From a bacterium (GTDB lineage Bacteria; Patescibacteriota; Minisyncoccia; UBA6257; WO2-44-18): a DNA stretch of 46,923 bases. The DNA is taken from the NCBI GenBank assembly GCA_030689595.1, contig JAUYHP010000038.1, positions 1 to 46,923 on the forward strand, read 5' to 3'. Below, piece by piece: positions 1 through 10,091 of the stretch. The notes beneath the pieces were generated by a model. That model was not told the DNA's origin. It did not search any database and was given only the letters and a program-made list of their open reading frames with translations. A program made the position numbers and the translations under genes. How positions within the stretch are numbered: the stretch's first letter is position 1; each line of letters opens with the position of its first letter.

Positions 1-2
1 AA

Positions 3-140
3 CCATCAATCATGATATCTAAACTATATATTGAATATACGGAGGCGCTATCAAACTACATGAAACAAGCTAGAACAATAATTAATCTAATAGGCAGCAC
101 CCACATATTACCTGGGCGCCTCCTATTTCTAACGGGATGA
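3..140 (+). CDS. C-terminal fragment of an upstream CDS (partial, product unknown), ATGA overlap with next ORF
   Basis: Frame 3 is open from the window edge (PSIMISKLYIEYTEALSNYMKQARTIINLIGSTHILPGRLLFLTG*) and its TGA (138-140) overlaps the ATG at 137, a typical operon overlap. Confidence 0.4.
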   Translation, partial: PSIMISKLYIEYTEALSNYMKQARTIINLIGSTHILPGRLLFLTG

Positions 141-1708
141 AGCGCATAAGCATAAATAAAAGTGACGAGCCGGCTTCCATAGTGGAGAAAATTATTGACG
201 CCACCGATGAGGAGGTGGTTTTAGCTATCCCGCGCTTTGCCAAGTTCACCGAATCTTTGAGTAATTTTCATCTAGTTAAGAGAGAGGCCGAAGTTCTTAA
301 CAAAAAAATCATAGTTGAATCGGTTGATGATAAGGCCATAGAGTTAGCCGGCATTAGTGGGCTAGATTCTATCAACCCATTTTTTGCCAAATATAGCCGA
401 CAGATCTCTGACATTGTGCCTAAATCAAATTCCTCACGGCCACAACGGTCATCAAAATCTGCGGATGCTTCTTTGGTGGCGACTAAGGAGCTGTTTCCTA
501 AGAAGAGCAATCCTAAGTCTAAAATTTCTCTGCCCAAAATATTGCTTCCTAAGTTTGGTAAAGACATAAACAAGTTTGTTTGGTGGATAGGTGGCGGAAT
601 CTTAATAGTAGTTATTATTGTGGGTGCTGCTAAGTTTTTACCCAAAGCTGAAATAACTATTCTGGCTAAAAAGATTGAGTGGGAATACAAAGATTCTGTA
701 ACTATTGATAAAAATTTGGCCCTAGCTGATATATCGGGTGCGGTGATTAAATTGCCAGGTCAACTATTTATAGAAACTAAAAATTTAAGCGCTGCTTTCC
801 CGGCGACTGGCAAAAAAGAAGTTACCAAAAAGGCTTCCGGTAGCCTTCTTATATATAATGCCTACAGCTCTGACCCGCAGCCGCTAGTGGTCAATACACG
901 CTTCGAAACGCCAGATGGCAAGATCTATCGCATCACCAAAGGAGTAACAGTGGCCGGTGCTAAGATAGTTGATGGGAAAATCATACCCTCGACTACCGAA
1001 GTCGTGGTAGTAGCTGACAAGCCAGGAGCGGGCTACAATGTTGGACCGGTGGCGAAATTCTCCATTCCCGGCTTCAAGGGCTCTCCTAAATTCAATGCTT
1101 TTTATGGCCAATCGACCGAATCAATGAGTGGTGGGTTTATCGGAGAACTGGCCTATCCAACTGACGAAGATATTAAAAAAGCCAAAGCCAGCTTGAGCCA
1201 ACAGCTAGAAGATTCGTTGAAGTTGTCTTTAGCAGCTCAAATTCCGTCAGAATTTAAAATTATAGATGGCGCCACCAAATTTCAGTTAGTTAAGGAGGAG
1301 GTTAACCCTGATGTAGACTCTGCCAATAATTTCACGGTCTTGATGGAGGGCGAGGTGAAGGCGTTGGTGTTCAAGGAAGAGAGTTTGAAAGAGTCATTAT
1401 TTGCGAAGGGCATAAAAAATATCAATAGAGACTTTGTAAATAAGGATTATGTGCTGGAGTATTCGGGCGTTGCTCGGCCAAATACAGCCATGAGTCAGAT
1501 GAGCTTGTCGATAAGCTTTGAAGGCACCTTCTGGCCCAATATTGATATCGATAAGTTAAAACAAGAAGTTTCTGGAAAATCCGAAGCTGATTTGCGCATT
1601 TTAGTATTTGCCTTGCCCGACGTAGAAAGCGTTAAAGTGTCTCTGTGGCCTTTTTGGGTAAACAATGTTCCAGAAAAATTAAGTAAGATAAGCGTTGCAA
1701 TAGAATAA
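137..1708 (+). CDS. Membrane-anchored hypothetical protein (one central TM, large C-terminal region)
   Basis: 523-aa ORF; hydrophobic segment FVWWIGGGILIVVIIVGAAKFL; tightly packed with the downstream gene. Confidence 0.75.
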   Translation: MKRISINKSDEPASIVEKIIDATDEEVVLAIPRFAKFTESLSNFHLVKREAEVLNKKIIVESVDDKAIELAGISGLDSINPFFAKYSRQISDIVPKSNSSRPQRSSKSADASLVATKELFPKKSNPKSKISLPKILLPKFGKDINKFVWWIGGGILIVVIIVGAAKFLPKAEITILAKKIEWEYKDSVTIDKNLALADISGAVIKLPGQLFIETKNLSAAFPATGKKEVTKKASGSLLIYNAYSSDPQPLVVNTRFETPDGKIYRITKGVTVAGAKIVDGKIIPSTTEVVVVADKPGAGYNVGPVAKFSIPGFKGSPKFNAFYGQSTESMSGGFIGELAYPTDEDIKKAKASLSQQLEDSLKLSLAAQIPSEFKIIDGATKFQLVKEEVNPDVDSANNFTVLMEGEVKALVFKEESLKESLFAKGIKNINRDFVNKDYVLEYSGVARPNTAMSQMSLSISFEGTFWPNIDIDKLKQEVSGKSEADLRILVFALPDVESVKVSLWPFWVNNVPEKLSKISVAIE

Positions 1709-1711
1709 TCT

Positions 1712-2425
1712 ATGGCTACGCCAGCGGCTCTTAAAAAAGACTTCATGCGCCTTGCTGGAGCTAGTCGTTTAGCTCATAGCTATTTATTTTTTGGCGAAGA
1801 TTCAAATAACAATCTGGCGTTTGTCAGAGAATTGGCTAATTATTTGGAGAATGGAAAGTGGTCTCTGCCGATTAGTCCGCCGCTGGATGTTATGATTTCG
1901 GGCGGCGGCATAGACGACATGCGAGCTGGCATCAGTTTTTTATGGCAGAAACCCGTCAAGTCTTCGCATAAGATCTTGGTTATCCCCAAGGCCGAGGCTC
2001 TGACGCTTGAGGCTCAAAACGCAGTTCTAAAAATATCAGAAGATGGGCCCAGCCATTCCTTGATATTATTATTGGCCAAGAATATAGAGGTATTATTGCC
2101 CACTGTCCAGTCAAGATTCCAAAAAGTTTTTATAAGTTCAAGCCCTGGGTCTGGCGAGATGGCTGTGAGCGAGGAGAGCGAAAAAATGGTAGACAACTTT
2201 CTTGAAATAGACGCCACCAAGCGCAAGCAGGCCATTAAGGATTTGTTAGCCTTAGAGGATGGCCAGCTATTAGAAGATTTTGTTACTGGCATTATTGTTA
2301 GTTTACGTCGCGACAAAATTAAAAATTACCTAGCCATCAAAGAAATATTGCATCGCTGGACATTGATGCAGCAATATAATACAAATAAGAGATTGCAATT
2401 AGAGGCAGCCTTATCATGGATATAA
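1712..2425 (+). CDS. holB: DNA polymerase III delta-prime-like subunit
   Basis: LTLEAQNAVLKISEDGP and PTVQSRFQ motifs of delta' clamp-loader subunits; no P-loop, as expected. Confidence 0.75.
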   Translation: MATPAALKKDFMRLAGASRLAHSYLFFGEDSNNNLAFVRELANYLENGKWSLPISPPLDVMISGGGIDDMRAGISFLWQKPVKSSHKILVIPKAEALTLEAQNAVLKISEDGPSHSLILLLAKNIEVLLPTVQSRFQKVFISSSPGSGEMAVSEESEKMVDNFLEIDATKRKQAIKDLLALEDGQLLEDFVTGIIVSLRRDKIKNYLAIKEILHRWTLMQQYNTNKRLQLEAALSWI

Positions 2426-2964
2426 TTAAACAATTAGAATCTAAATTAAAGGCCATTGTAGACAGCCTGAAAAACGAGTTGTCTAACTTGCGGACTAATC
2501 GGCCGACGACTAAGTTGGTCGAGGACATTAAAGTAGATTACATGGAGCAGACATTAACCATAAGACAGCTAGGGTCTATCAGCGTGGTGCCGCCGCGGGA
2601 GATCGATGTCAATGTTTGGGACAAAAACGCTATAGCAGCAGTTGTCGCTGCAATTGAAAAAGCCAACCTGGGGCTTACGCCCAATGCTGCCGGTAATCTA
2701 ATTAGAATTAATTTACCGCCGCTTACTGATGAGCGACGTCGTGAATTGGAGAAGATTGTTCGCAGTACCGTTGAGCAATTTCGCATTAGGGTGCGTGGCC
2801 TTCGCGATGAAGTCAATAAATCGATTGAACAAGAATTCAAAGCCAAGGCTCTCAACGAAGACCAAAAATTTAAATCTAAAAAGCAGGTTCAGAATAGCGT
2901 AGACAAAACCAACGACGAGATCGAAGCCATGCTAGAAAATAAAGTAAAAGAAATTAACCAATAG
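2416..2964 (+). CDS. frr: Ribosome recycling factor
   Basis: 182 aa; LRTNRPTTKLVEDIKVDYM, RINLPPLTDERRRELEKIV. Confidence 0.97.
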   Translation: MDIIKQLESKLKAIVDSLKNELSNLRTNRPTTKLVEDIKVDYMEQTLTIRQLGSISVVPPREIDVNVWDKNAIAAVVAAIEKANLGLTPNAAGNLIRINLPPLTDERRRELEKIVRSTVEQFRIRVRGLRDEVNKSIEQEFKAKALNEDQKFKSKKQVQNSVDKTNDEIEAMLENKVKEINQ

Positions 2965-2969
2965 ATTTA

Positions 2970-3992
2970 ATGTCCATTTTAATTATTATAATCGGTATTG
3001 CGGTCCTGATTCTTATGCATGAATTGGGTCATTTTTTAACGGCTAAATTCTTTAAGGTAAAAGTTGAAGAGTTTGGTTTTGGCTTCCCGCCGCGTTTACT
3101 AGGCAAAAAAATTGGCGAAACCCTCTATAGTTTGAATTGGTTGCCTTTTGGGGGTTTTGTGAGGTTGCTAGGCGAGAGCTCAGTGGCGCCAGTGCTAGAA
3201 GACGAAAAAGTGCGTAGTTTTTCTCATCAACCAATTTGGAAACGAGCTCTGATTATCAAAGCCGGCGTTGTAATGAATTTTATTTTGGGCTGGCTCATGA
3301 TATCGTCGCTGTTATTTTTTGGCGGTGCTGGCCCGGTGGCTATAACTGCGGTTGTCCCTGATAGTCCGGCAGCTGCTGTTGGCTTGCAGGCGGGAGATCT
3401 GATACCCGGTTTTACCAGCGCCGAAGCATTTATTGACTTCGTTAATGAAAATCGTGGCCAAGAAATAACTTTGAATATAAAACGTGGCGGTGAAGAAATG
3501 TCTTTGACGGTAGTGCCCCGATTACAAACCAAAGAAGGGGAGGGGGCTTTGGGTGTAGGCATTGCTCAAGCCGGATTCCCCAAGTTGGGCTTTTGGGACA
3601 GCATTGGCGAAGGATTTATGATGTCTATCAGAATAATTCTAGCCATAGCGATTGCTTTGGTGAATCTCGTCGTGGGGGTGTTTACTGGCGGTGTTGTTTT
3701 CGAGAGCTTTGTTGGGCCAGTTGGTCTTTTCCAAATCGTTTCTCAAACTGGACAGCTAGGCGTGGCTTATTTATTGCAGCTAATAAGCCTGATCTCTTTA
3801 AACCTGGCAGTGCTGAATATCTTCCCATTTCCGGCACTAGATGGTGGGCGACTATTGTTTCTAGCGATAGAGAAGATTAAAGGATCACCTATTTCTCCTA
3901 AGCGAGAAGCGCTGGTTAATGCCGCCGGCTTCATATTTCTATTGCTGTTGATGGTTGCTATTACAGTCAAAGACATTGTTTATTTGTTTTGA
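2970..3992 (+). CDS. rseP: RseP-like site-2 zinc metalloprotease with PDZ domain
   Basis: LMHELGHFLTAKFF (HExxH) and NIFPFPALDGGRL motifs; PDZ-like middle segment. Confidence 0.93.
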   Translation: MSILIIIIGIAVLILMHELGHFLTAKFFKVKVEEFGFGFPPRLLGKKIGETLYSLNWLPFGGFVRLLGESSVAPVLEDEKVRSFSHQPIWKRALIIKAGVVMNFILGWLMISSLLFFGGAGPVAITAVVPDSPAAAVGLQAGDLIPGFTSAEAFIDFVNENRGQEITLNIKRGGEEMSLTVVPRLQTKEGEGALGVGIAQAGFPKLGFWDSIGEGFMMSIRIILAIAIALVNLVVGVFTGGVVFESFVGPVGLFQIVSQTGQLGVAYLLQLISLISLNLAVLNIFPFPALDGGRLLFLAIEKIKGSPISPKREALVNAAGFIFLLLLMVAITVKDIVYLF

Positions 3993-4038
3993 TGTTCGTG
4001 GTATAACTAGCTTAGTCCTTTAACAAGGAGGCGTAATA

Positions 4039-4833
4039 GTGATTATTGATGGAAGGTTGTTGGCGGCAGAGATTGTGGCTGGGCTGAAAGACAAGCTCAC
4101 GCCCAGCGACGCTTTGGCGGTTATTATTGTGGGCGAAGAGACTGATGCTTTAAGCTTCATCCGCCAGAAAAAAAAGGTTGCACAAGAGTTGAGGATTGAT
4201 TTTCGTGTCGCTCAATTTGGTGGCGATATTACTACTATAGATTTATGTCAGGAAATTGAGAAGCTTTCATTGGCTGGCGATGTTGGTGGAATAATTGTCG
4301 AGTTGCCATTGCCAGGCACGATTAACAGAGATGCGGTATTTGCTAGCATACATGGCCGCAAAGATATCGGCACCTTGGCGCCTTATTCTGTATTCACAGC
4401 GCCGGCAGTATTGACGGTTGAATCAATTTTAGCTAAATACAGCTTTGATTTATCTGATAAGGTGGTTGCTGTTGTGGGTCGCGGATTGTTGATCGGTCGA
4501 CCCATAATTCATTGGCTGGGGAATAGATGCGATAGATTAATTACATTACACAGTCAGACCGGTTTAGATCAACTCAAATCGGCCGATCTCGTTATTACCG
4601 GAGTCGGCAAGGCTGGCCTTATCAGGCCTGAGATGCTTAAGCCCGGAGCCGGTGTTATAGATTTTGGCTATGACGCCAAAGATGGCAAAATCTCTGGGGA
4701 CCTAGACACCCAGTCACTAACTACCAACAATGAACCGCTAGATTTCTACACCCCAACACCTGGAGGCACCGGCCCCATCTTGGTGGCCGAGCTGTTTAGA
4801 AATTTTTATAGGCTAGTCCCAAGCCCGCAATGA
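4039..4833 (+). CDS. folD: Bifunctional methylenetetrahydrofolate dehydrogenase/cyclohydrolase; GTG start with SD aaggaggcg
   Basis: SFIRQKKKVAQELRI, VVAVVGRGLLIGRPI, TPTPGGTGPI motifs. Confidence 0.92.
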   Translation: MIIDGRLLAAEIVAGLKDKLTPSDALAVIIVGEETDALSFIRQKKKVAQELRIDFRVAQFGGDITTIDLCQEIEKLSLAGDVGGIIVELPLPGTINRDAVFASIHGRKDIGTLAPYSVFTAPAVLTVESILAKYSFDLSDKVVAVVGRGLLIGRPIIHWLGNRCDRLITLHSQTGLDQLKSADLVITGVGKAGLIRPEMLKPGAGVIDFGYDAKDGKISGDLDTQSLTTNNEPLDFYTPTPGGTGPILVAELFRNFYRLVPSPQ

Positions 4834-4847
4834 ATTGCGGGCTTTTA
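4822..4847 (+). terminator. Intrinsic terminator whose 5' arm is the folD 3' coding end
   Basis: agcccgcaat-ga-attgcgggct followed by tttat; folD TGA lies at the hairpin apex. Confidence 0.75.
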
Positions 4848-4870
4848 TAAATCTTGATAAAGTGATAACA

Positions 4871-6115
4871 ATGCGTATATCAAAGTTATTCTCGAAGACT
4901 TCTAAAAATTGGCCGGCAGGTGAAGAGGCGACCAACGCTAAATTGCTAATCAAAGCCGGCTATATTCGAAAGTCGTCGGCTGGAGTATATAGCTATTTAC
5001 CATTGGGTTGGCGTGTTTTGAATAAAATAAATGACATCATTCGCGAAGAGATGAATTCCATTGGCGCTCAGGAATTGTTGATGCCTACATTGGTGGCCAA
5101 GGATTATTGGGCCAAAACAGATCGTTGGGAGGTTGATATCGCTTTCAAAACTAAATTGCCAGAGACTAGTCATCAATCTACAGAATTTGGTCTTGGCTGG
5201 ACTCATGAAGAGGTGGTTACTGATTTGGCCACCGATTTCATAAGTTCATATCAAGATTTGCCAACGGCAGTTTATCAAATTCAAAATAAATTTCGTGCCG
5301 AAGCTAGAGCTAAAAATGGATTGTTGCGCGGCCGTGAGTTTTTGATGAAAGATTTATATAGCTTTCATGCCAACAAAGAAGATTTAGATAATTATTATCA
5401 GACAGTTATCGAGGCCTATAAAAAGATCCTTCAGAGACTTGATCTTAATGCTAAGGTCGTTGAAGCCGCCGGAGGAGCTTTCACTAAAGAATATACTCAT
5501 GAATTTCAGGTATTGGATCCATCGGGCGAAGATGACGTTTTTTATTGTGATAAATGTGATTTTGCCCAAAATAAAGAAATCGCCAAGGTTGGTATCGGGG
5601 ATAAGTGCCCTGCTTGTGGTGGCGAGATCAAAGAATCTAGCGGCATTGAGGTGGCTAATGTTTTCAAATTGGGCACGCGCTTCAGTGATGCTTTTAACTT
5701 AAAATTTAAAGATAAGGATGGCAGCGAGCAGGCTGTGCTGATGGGCTCTTATGGCATAGGGCCATCGCGTCTTATGGGCACATTAGTAGAGGCCTATAAT
5801 GATGAGCGAGGCATTATTTGGCCGGAATCAGTGTCGCCATATAAAGTTCATCTAGTTAGCCTGGCTGGCGACAATAATATGGTTGCTAAGTCGGCTGAAA
5901 AAATCTATACTAATTTGGATAAAAGCGGCGTTGAAGTTTTGTTTGATGACCGCGACATATCGGCTGGCCATAAGCTGGCTGATGCCGATTTGCTTGGCCT
6001 GACTTGGCGCGCCGTGGTCAGCGAAAAAACTGGAAACAAGATAGAGCTGAAACAACGATCCAAGCCAGAAATTAAGCTGGTAAGTTATGAAGAGGTCGCT
6101 AAGTTGGTCAAATAA
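4871..6115 (+). CDS. proS: Prolyl-tRNA synthetase, short form without INS editing insertion
   Basis: RISKLFSKTSKNWPAGEEATNAKLLIKAGYIRKSSAGVYSYLPLG; GREFLMKDLYSFH; MGSYGIGPSRLMGTLVE; start adjusted from 4835. Confidence 0.95.
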   Translation: MRISKLFSKTSKNWPAGEEATNAKLLIKAGYIRKSSAGVYSYLPLGWRVLNKINDIIREEMNSIGAQELLMPTLVAKDYWAKTDRWEVDIAFKTKLPETSHQSTEFGLGWTHEEVVTDLATDFISSYQDLPTAVYQIQNKFRAEARAKNGLLRGREFLMKDLYSFHANKEDLDNYYQTVIEAYKKILQRLDLNAKVVEAAGGAFTKEYTHEFQVLDPSGEDDVFYCDKCDFAQNKEIAKVGIGDKCPACGGEIKESSGIEVANVFKLGTRFSDAFNLKFKDKDGSEQAVLMGSYGIGPSRLMGTLVEAYNDERGIIWPESVSPYKVHLVSLAGDNNMVAKSAEKIYTNLDKSGVEVLFDDRDISAGHKLADADLLGLTWRAVVSEKTGNKIELKQRSKPEIKLVSYEEVAKLVK

Positions 6116-6166
6116 CTAATCACATTCGCATTATTAGCCGTAATTAGCATTGTTCGATTACTCTTT

Positions 6167-7216
6167 ATGAAGAATCTTCTCTCATTTTTTGGAAAAAGCG
6201 TTGGTGTCGATTTGGGCACCGCCAACTCATTAATATATGTAAGTGGGCGTGGCATTGTAGTTAACGAACCATCAATCGCTGCAGTTAATAATAAGACGTC
6301 GCACGTTTTAGCCATAGGCGCAGACGCCAAGAAAATGTTAGGCCGCACGCCTCAACACGTTAATGTCGTTCGCCCGTTAATCAGCGGCGTTATTTCTGAT
6401 TTCGAGATGACGCAAGAAATGCTCAGCCATTTTTTAAAACGCGTTGGTGGACCTCAAACCTTAATGAATTTTAAGGAAGCTGTTATCGGCGTGCCTACTA
6501 ATCTAACAGAAGTTGAGCGCAAGTCTGTTGAAGATGCCGTTCTGGGGGCTGGCGTTGCGAGAGCCTATATTATAGAAGAGCCACTGGCCGCAGCCTTGGG
6601 CGCGCGGCTACCTATTGATGAGCCGACGGCTAACATGATTGTAGATATCGGCGGCGGGACAACTGAGGTAGCTATCATTTCTATGGGCGGCACGGTTATT
6701 TCCAAAAGTTTAAAAGTTGCTGGTGATAAGTTGAGTGACGACATCATTCGTTATATTCGTGACGAGTTTAAACTAGCCATTGGCGAGCCTTCGGCCGAGG
6801 AGCTTAAGATGACTATTGGATCAGCGGTGCCCATGGCGGATAAATTAGACATGGTGGTTCGCGGTCGAGATCTTATTACCGGCTTACCGAAAGAAGTTCA
6901 GGTTAAAGATAGTCATATCCGTCTGGCTATTAGTAAATCTTTAAAACAAGTTGTTGAGACGGTTAAAGAAGTGGTAGAGGCCTCCCCCCCAGAATTGACT
7001 GGCGACATTCTTAAGAGGGGTATTTATCTTTGTGGTGGCGGTAGCATGTTGCGTGGCATAGATAAGCTGTTGTCGGCTTCATTAAATGTAGCGGTTAATG
7101 TCGTCGACGATCCGTTGACTTGCGTCGTGCGCGGCACGGGTGTGGCGGTGGAGAATTTAGATAAATACGCTCAAATTTTGGACAATCCGTTGCAGCCACG
7201 TGATATCACCACCTAA
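6167..7216 (+). CDS. mreB: Rod shape-determining protein MreB
   Basis: GVDLGTANSLIYVSGRGIVVNEPS; MIVDIGGGTTEVAIIS. Confidence 0.97.
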   Translation: MKNLLSFFGKSVGVDLGTANSLIYVSGRGIVVNEPSIAAVNNKTSHVLAIGADAKKMLGRTPQHVNVVRPLISGVISDFEMTQEMLSHFLKRVGGPQTLMNFKEAVIGVPTNLTEVERKSVEDAVLGAGVARAYIIEEPLAAALGARLPIDEPTANMIVDIGGGTTEVAIISMGGTVISKSLKVAGDKLSDDIIRYIRDEFKLAIGEPSAEELKMTIGSAVPMADKLDMVVRGRDLITGLPKEVQVKDSHIRLAISKSLKQVVETVKEVVEASPPELTGDILKRGIYLCGGGSMLRGIDKLLSASLNVAVNVVDDPLTCVVRGTGVAVENLDKYAQILDNPLQPRDITT

Positions 7217-7785
7217 TGAAATATTATCAACTAGCTATTATATTTTTGCTATTTTTAATTCTGCTGATGGGCAGATTTTTGATTGCGCCTCAAGCGATTT
7301 TCTACAGCTCGCTCGAGTCCGGTCTAGAAGCTGTTGAGTGGCCAAAGGCCAGAATCTATTCGACTTACCCGTTTAGCAATAAAGCTGAATTATTGATTAA
7401 TGTAGGCGTTAATGACGGGGCTGTTGAGTCAATGTCGGTTGTCGTCGAAGAATTTTTACTAGGGAAGGTGACCAGAGTTTTCGAAAACTACAGCGTAGTC
7501 AAAACAATCTTTGATTCTAGCTGGGAGATCTCGGTTCGTGTTGGCCCCCAGGAGGTTGATGCATTATTGGAGGGTGGCCCAATGCCACGTTTAACCATGG
7601 TTGCTAAGGACGGGGAGTTTGCTGTGGGTCAAGCAGTCTATTCAGCCAATAGGGATTTTGAATACGGCTCGATCATTGGCTACGTTAAGGCTATTACTGA
7701 CAACTCCGCTGCTGTTTTTCGAGAGGCGGAATTGGTTATGCCATATGATTTTAATGATTTAAGGGTCGTCACATTAGTGCGTTAA
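7216..7785 (+). CDS. mreC: Rod shape-determining protein MreC (short)
   Basis: N-terminal TM, beta-domain-like sequence, position directly after mreB. Confidence 0.8.
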   Translation: MKYYQLAIIFLLFLILLMGRFLIAPQAIFYSSLESGLEAVEWPKARIYSTYPFSNKAELLINVGVNDGAVESMSVVVEEFLLGKVTRVFENYSVVKTIFDSSWEISVRVGPQEVDALLEGGPMPRLTMVAKDGEFAVGQAVYSANRDFEYGSIIGYVKAITDNSAAVFREAELVMPYDFNDLRVVTLVR

Positions 7786-7794
7786 TAAACTAGT

Positions 7795-8241
7795 ATGTCC
7801 ATATTGTGGCGTAATCTAGCGACTGGCTTGTTGATTGTCTCGGCCTCGATGATTCAAAGCACAAATTTTTTAGTAGTGGGTGGCGCCAAGCCCAACTTGG
7901 TCTTGGCGGCTTTGGCTGTGTTGGCCATTTTAAATTGGCCATTGATCGAATATTTGACGTGGATGCTAGTGGCCGCTATTTTGTTAAAATTTTCGCCGAT
8001 TTTATCTTGGATAAGTGTAGTTTTTTTAATCACGGCTGTTAAGATGTTTTTTATAAATCGCTTTTTGCCCTGGTCGCGCTATCTAAGCGGTATCGTTGTT
8101 ATAATTTCAGGCACGGCGGTGTTCTATATATTGGGCGCACCAATATTCCTATATCATCAGTGGCCCACAGTATTGTTAGAGCTGGTTTATAATGTTGTCG
8201 TAGGTGTAATATTGATTATGATATGGCCAAAGAAGGATTAG
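7795..8241 (+). CDS. mreD: MreD-like membrane protein
   Basis: Multi-TM 148-aa protein between mreC and PBP2. Confidence 0.65.
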   Translation: MSILWRNLATGLLIVSASMIQSTNFLVVGGAKPNLVLAALAVLAILNWPLIEYLTWMLVAAILLKFSPILSWISVVFLITAVKMFFINRFLPWSRYLSGIVVIISGTAVFYILGAPIFLYHQWPTVLLELVYNVVVGVILIMIWPKKD

Positions 8242-10091
8242 ATTTTGATGAGGTTATTTTCGATGAGGCAGCTAAGGCCAAGGACTTAGATTATTTGGAA
8301 GTTTCTTTATCGCGTCGTATTTTTATTGGCGTTGCGGTGGCGGCTATTTTCTTTGCCCTAGGTGCTTTCGGAAGGGTTTTTTATTTGAATAGTATTCGTG
8401 GTGAATTTTATACCAAGCGTGCTAGTGCGAATGCCAACAAAGAGATTGTTGCCCCTGCTCCTAGGGGAGTTATCGTGGATCGTTTTGGTAAAGTCTTAGC
8501 TGAGAACGTGGCCATTCTTAGCGTCTTTGTCGATGTTGGTGAACTATTTAAACAATATGATAATGAGAAAATCGAAGAGATAGCTATGAAATTGGGCGAG
8601 ACGCTATCACTCGACGCCCAAGAGATAGAGCAGGCGCTGCTTGCTGCCGACCTAGAGCGTAGCAGCTTTATCTTAATTGAGCGCGGAGTTACCGTTGTAG
8701 AGGGCATTGCCATTCGTTCATTAAATTCGCCATTCATTAGATTGATAGACGATTATTCGCGTGATTATATAAATGGAGCGGCCTTTGTTCATGTTGTCGG
8801 CTATACCGGATTTTCTGAAGCCGGCAACAGCATTGTTGGCAAAACTGGCCTAGAGTCATATTATGATGAGCTATTGCGTGGCGAGGAGGGTTCTAGGATT
8901 TTGTATCGAGATGCCTACGGCAATATTTTGGGCGATAAAGTCGTGAGTGAGGCCATGGCCGGGCAACAGCTAAAGACGACTATTGATGCTGATTTACAAA
9001 AGTACTTTTATCAAAGCTTGCGCAACGGCCTTAATAGGCTAGGCCGAAATGCCGGAGTGGGCATCATTATTAATCCACAAAATGGAGAAATATTATCGTT
9101 AATAAGCCTACCAAGTTTTGATAATAACATTTTAATTGCTCGCGGCCGCAATCAAGAGAAAAATAATATTTTGAATTCTAACTCCCAGCCATTATTTAAT
9201 CGAGCAGTGGCCGGGGCGTACAGCCCAGGCTCTACAGTAAAGCCATTGGTGGCCGTGGCAGCGCTCAGGGAAAATGTAATTGATCCAAAGCATCAGATAT
9301 TTTCGGCCGGGTTTATAGAAATACCTAACCCGTATTTTCCAGATCAACCCAGTCGCTTTTTAGATTGGAAAGCGCATGGCTGGGTTGATATGCGCTCTGC
9401 GTTGGCGCGTTCTAGCAACATTTATTTCTATGCAGTGGGCGGCGGGTTTGAAGAAGTTAGTGGCTTGGGGATAAATAGACTCAAGGAATACTGGCAGGAA
9501 TTTGGCTTTGGCAAGCTTAGCGGCGTAGATCTTGATGGCGAAAACAAAGGATCCTTGCCCGACCCAAGCATTAAAGAGAAGACTACTGGAGATATTTGGA
9601 GAATTGGTGACACCTACAATGTTAGTATTGGCCAAGGCGATCTTTTAGTTAGCCCTTTGCAGTTGATAAACTCTATAGCTGGCGTAGCTAGCGGTGGCAA
9701 GATATATCGACCGCATTTAGATTCAGATATTACTCCAAAATTGTTAATCGATAACTCTGACTGGGTAGAAGAATTTAGAGAGGCGCAGTTGGGCATGGAA
9801 GATGCTGTATCAAAATATTACGGCACGGCTAATTCACTTAGCGATTTGCCTATGGCTGTCGCTGGCAAAACAGGTAGCGCCCAGGTAGCTAATAATGCGC
9901 GAACTAATGCTTTCTTTGTGGGCTATGTTCCAGTAGAGACACTTGATAAAATGGATGTATCACGAGACAAGCAAATCGCCATCCTTGTTCTAATAGAAAA
10001 CTCCCGCGAGGGCAGCTTAAATGCTGTGCCAATAGCTAAAGATGTTTTCGAGTGGTATTACTATAATAGACTAATAAAAAACGATGAATGA
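8223..10091 (+). CDS. mrdA: Penicillin-binding protein 2 (peptidoglycan transpeptidase)
   Basis: PRGVIVDRFGKVLAEN, SPGSTVKP (SxxK), RSSN, GKTGSAQ motifs. Confidence 0.94.
   Translation: MAKEGLDFDEVIFDEAAKAKDLDYLEVSLSRRIFIGVAVAAIFFALGAFGRVFYLNSIRGEFYTKRASANANKEIVAPAPRGVIVDRFGKVLAENVAILSVFVDVGELFKQYDNEKIEEIAMKLGETLSLDAQEIEQALLAADLERSSFILIERGVTVVEGIAIRSLNSPFIRLIDDYSRDYINGAAFVHVVGYTGFSEAGNSIVGKTGLESYYDELLRGEEGSRILYRDAYGNILGDKVVSEAMAGQQLKTTIDADLQKYFYQSLRNGLNRLGRNAGVGIIINPQNGEILSLISLPSFDNNILIARGRNQEKNNILNSNSQPLFNRAVAGAYSPGSTVKPLVAVAALRENVIDPKHQIFSAGFIEIPNPYFPDQPSRFLDWKAHGWVDMRSALARSSNIYFYAVGGGFEEVSGLGINRLKEYWQEFGFGKLSGVDLDGENKGSLPDPSIKEKTTGDIWRIGDTYNVSIGQGDLLVSPLQLINSIAGVASGGKIYRPHLDSDITPKLLIDNSDWVEEFREAQLGMEDAVSKYYGTANSLSDLPMAVAGKTGSAQVANNARTNAFFVGYVPVETLDKMDVSRDKQIAILVLIENSREGSLNAVPIAKDVFEWYYYNRLIKNDE

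Noticed and set aside
41-123. 8-bp inverted repeat ggaggcgc (41-48) / gcgcctcc (116-123)
   Set aside because: Lies within the apparent 3' end of an upstream CDS and has no U-tract; too short to claim a function.
268-690. Minus-strand ORF 140 aa
   Set aside because: Antisense to the 523-aa ORF in a consistent operon; no RBS or motif.
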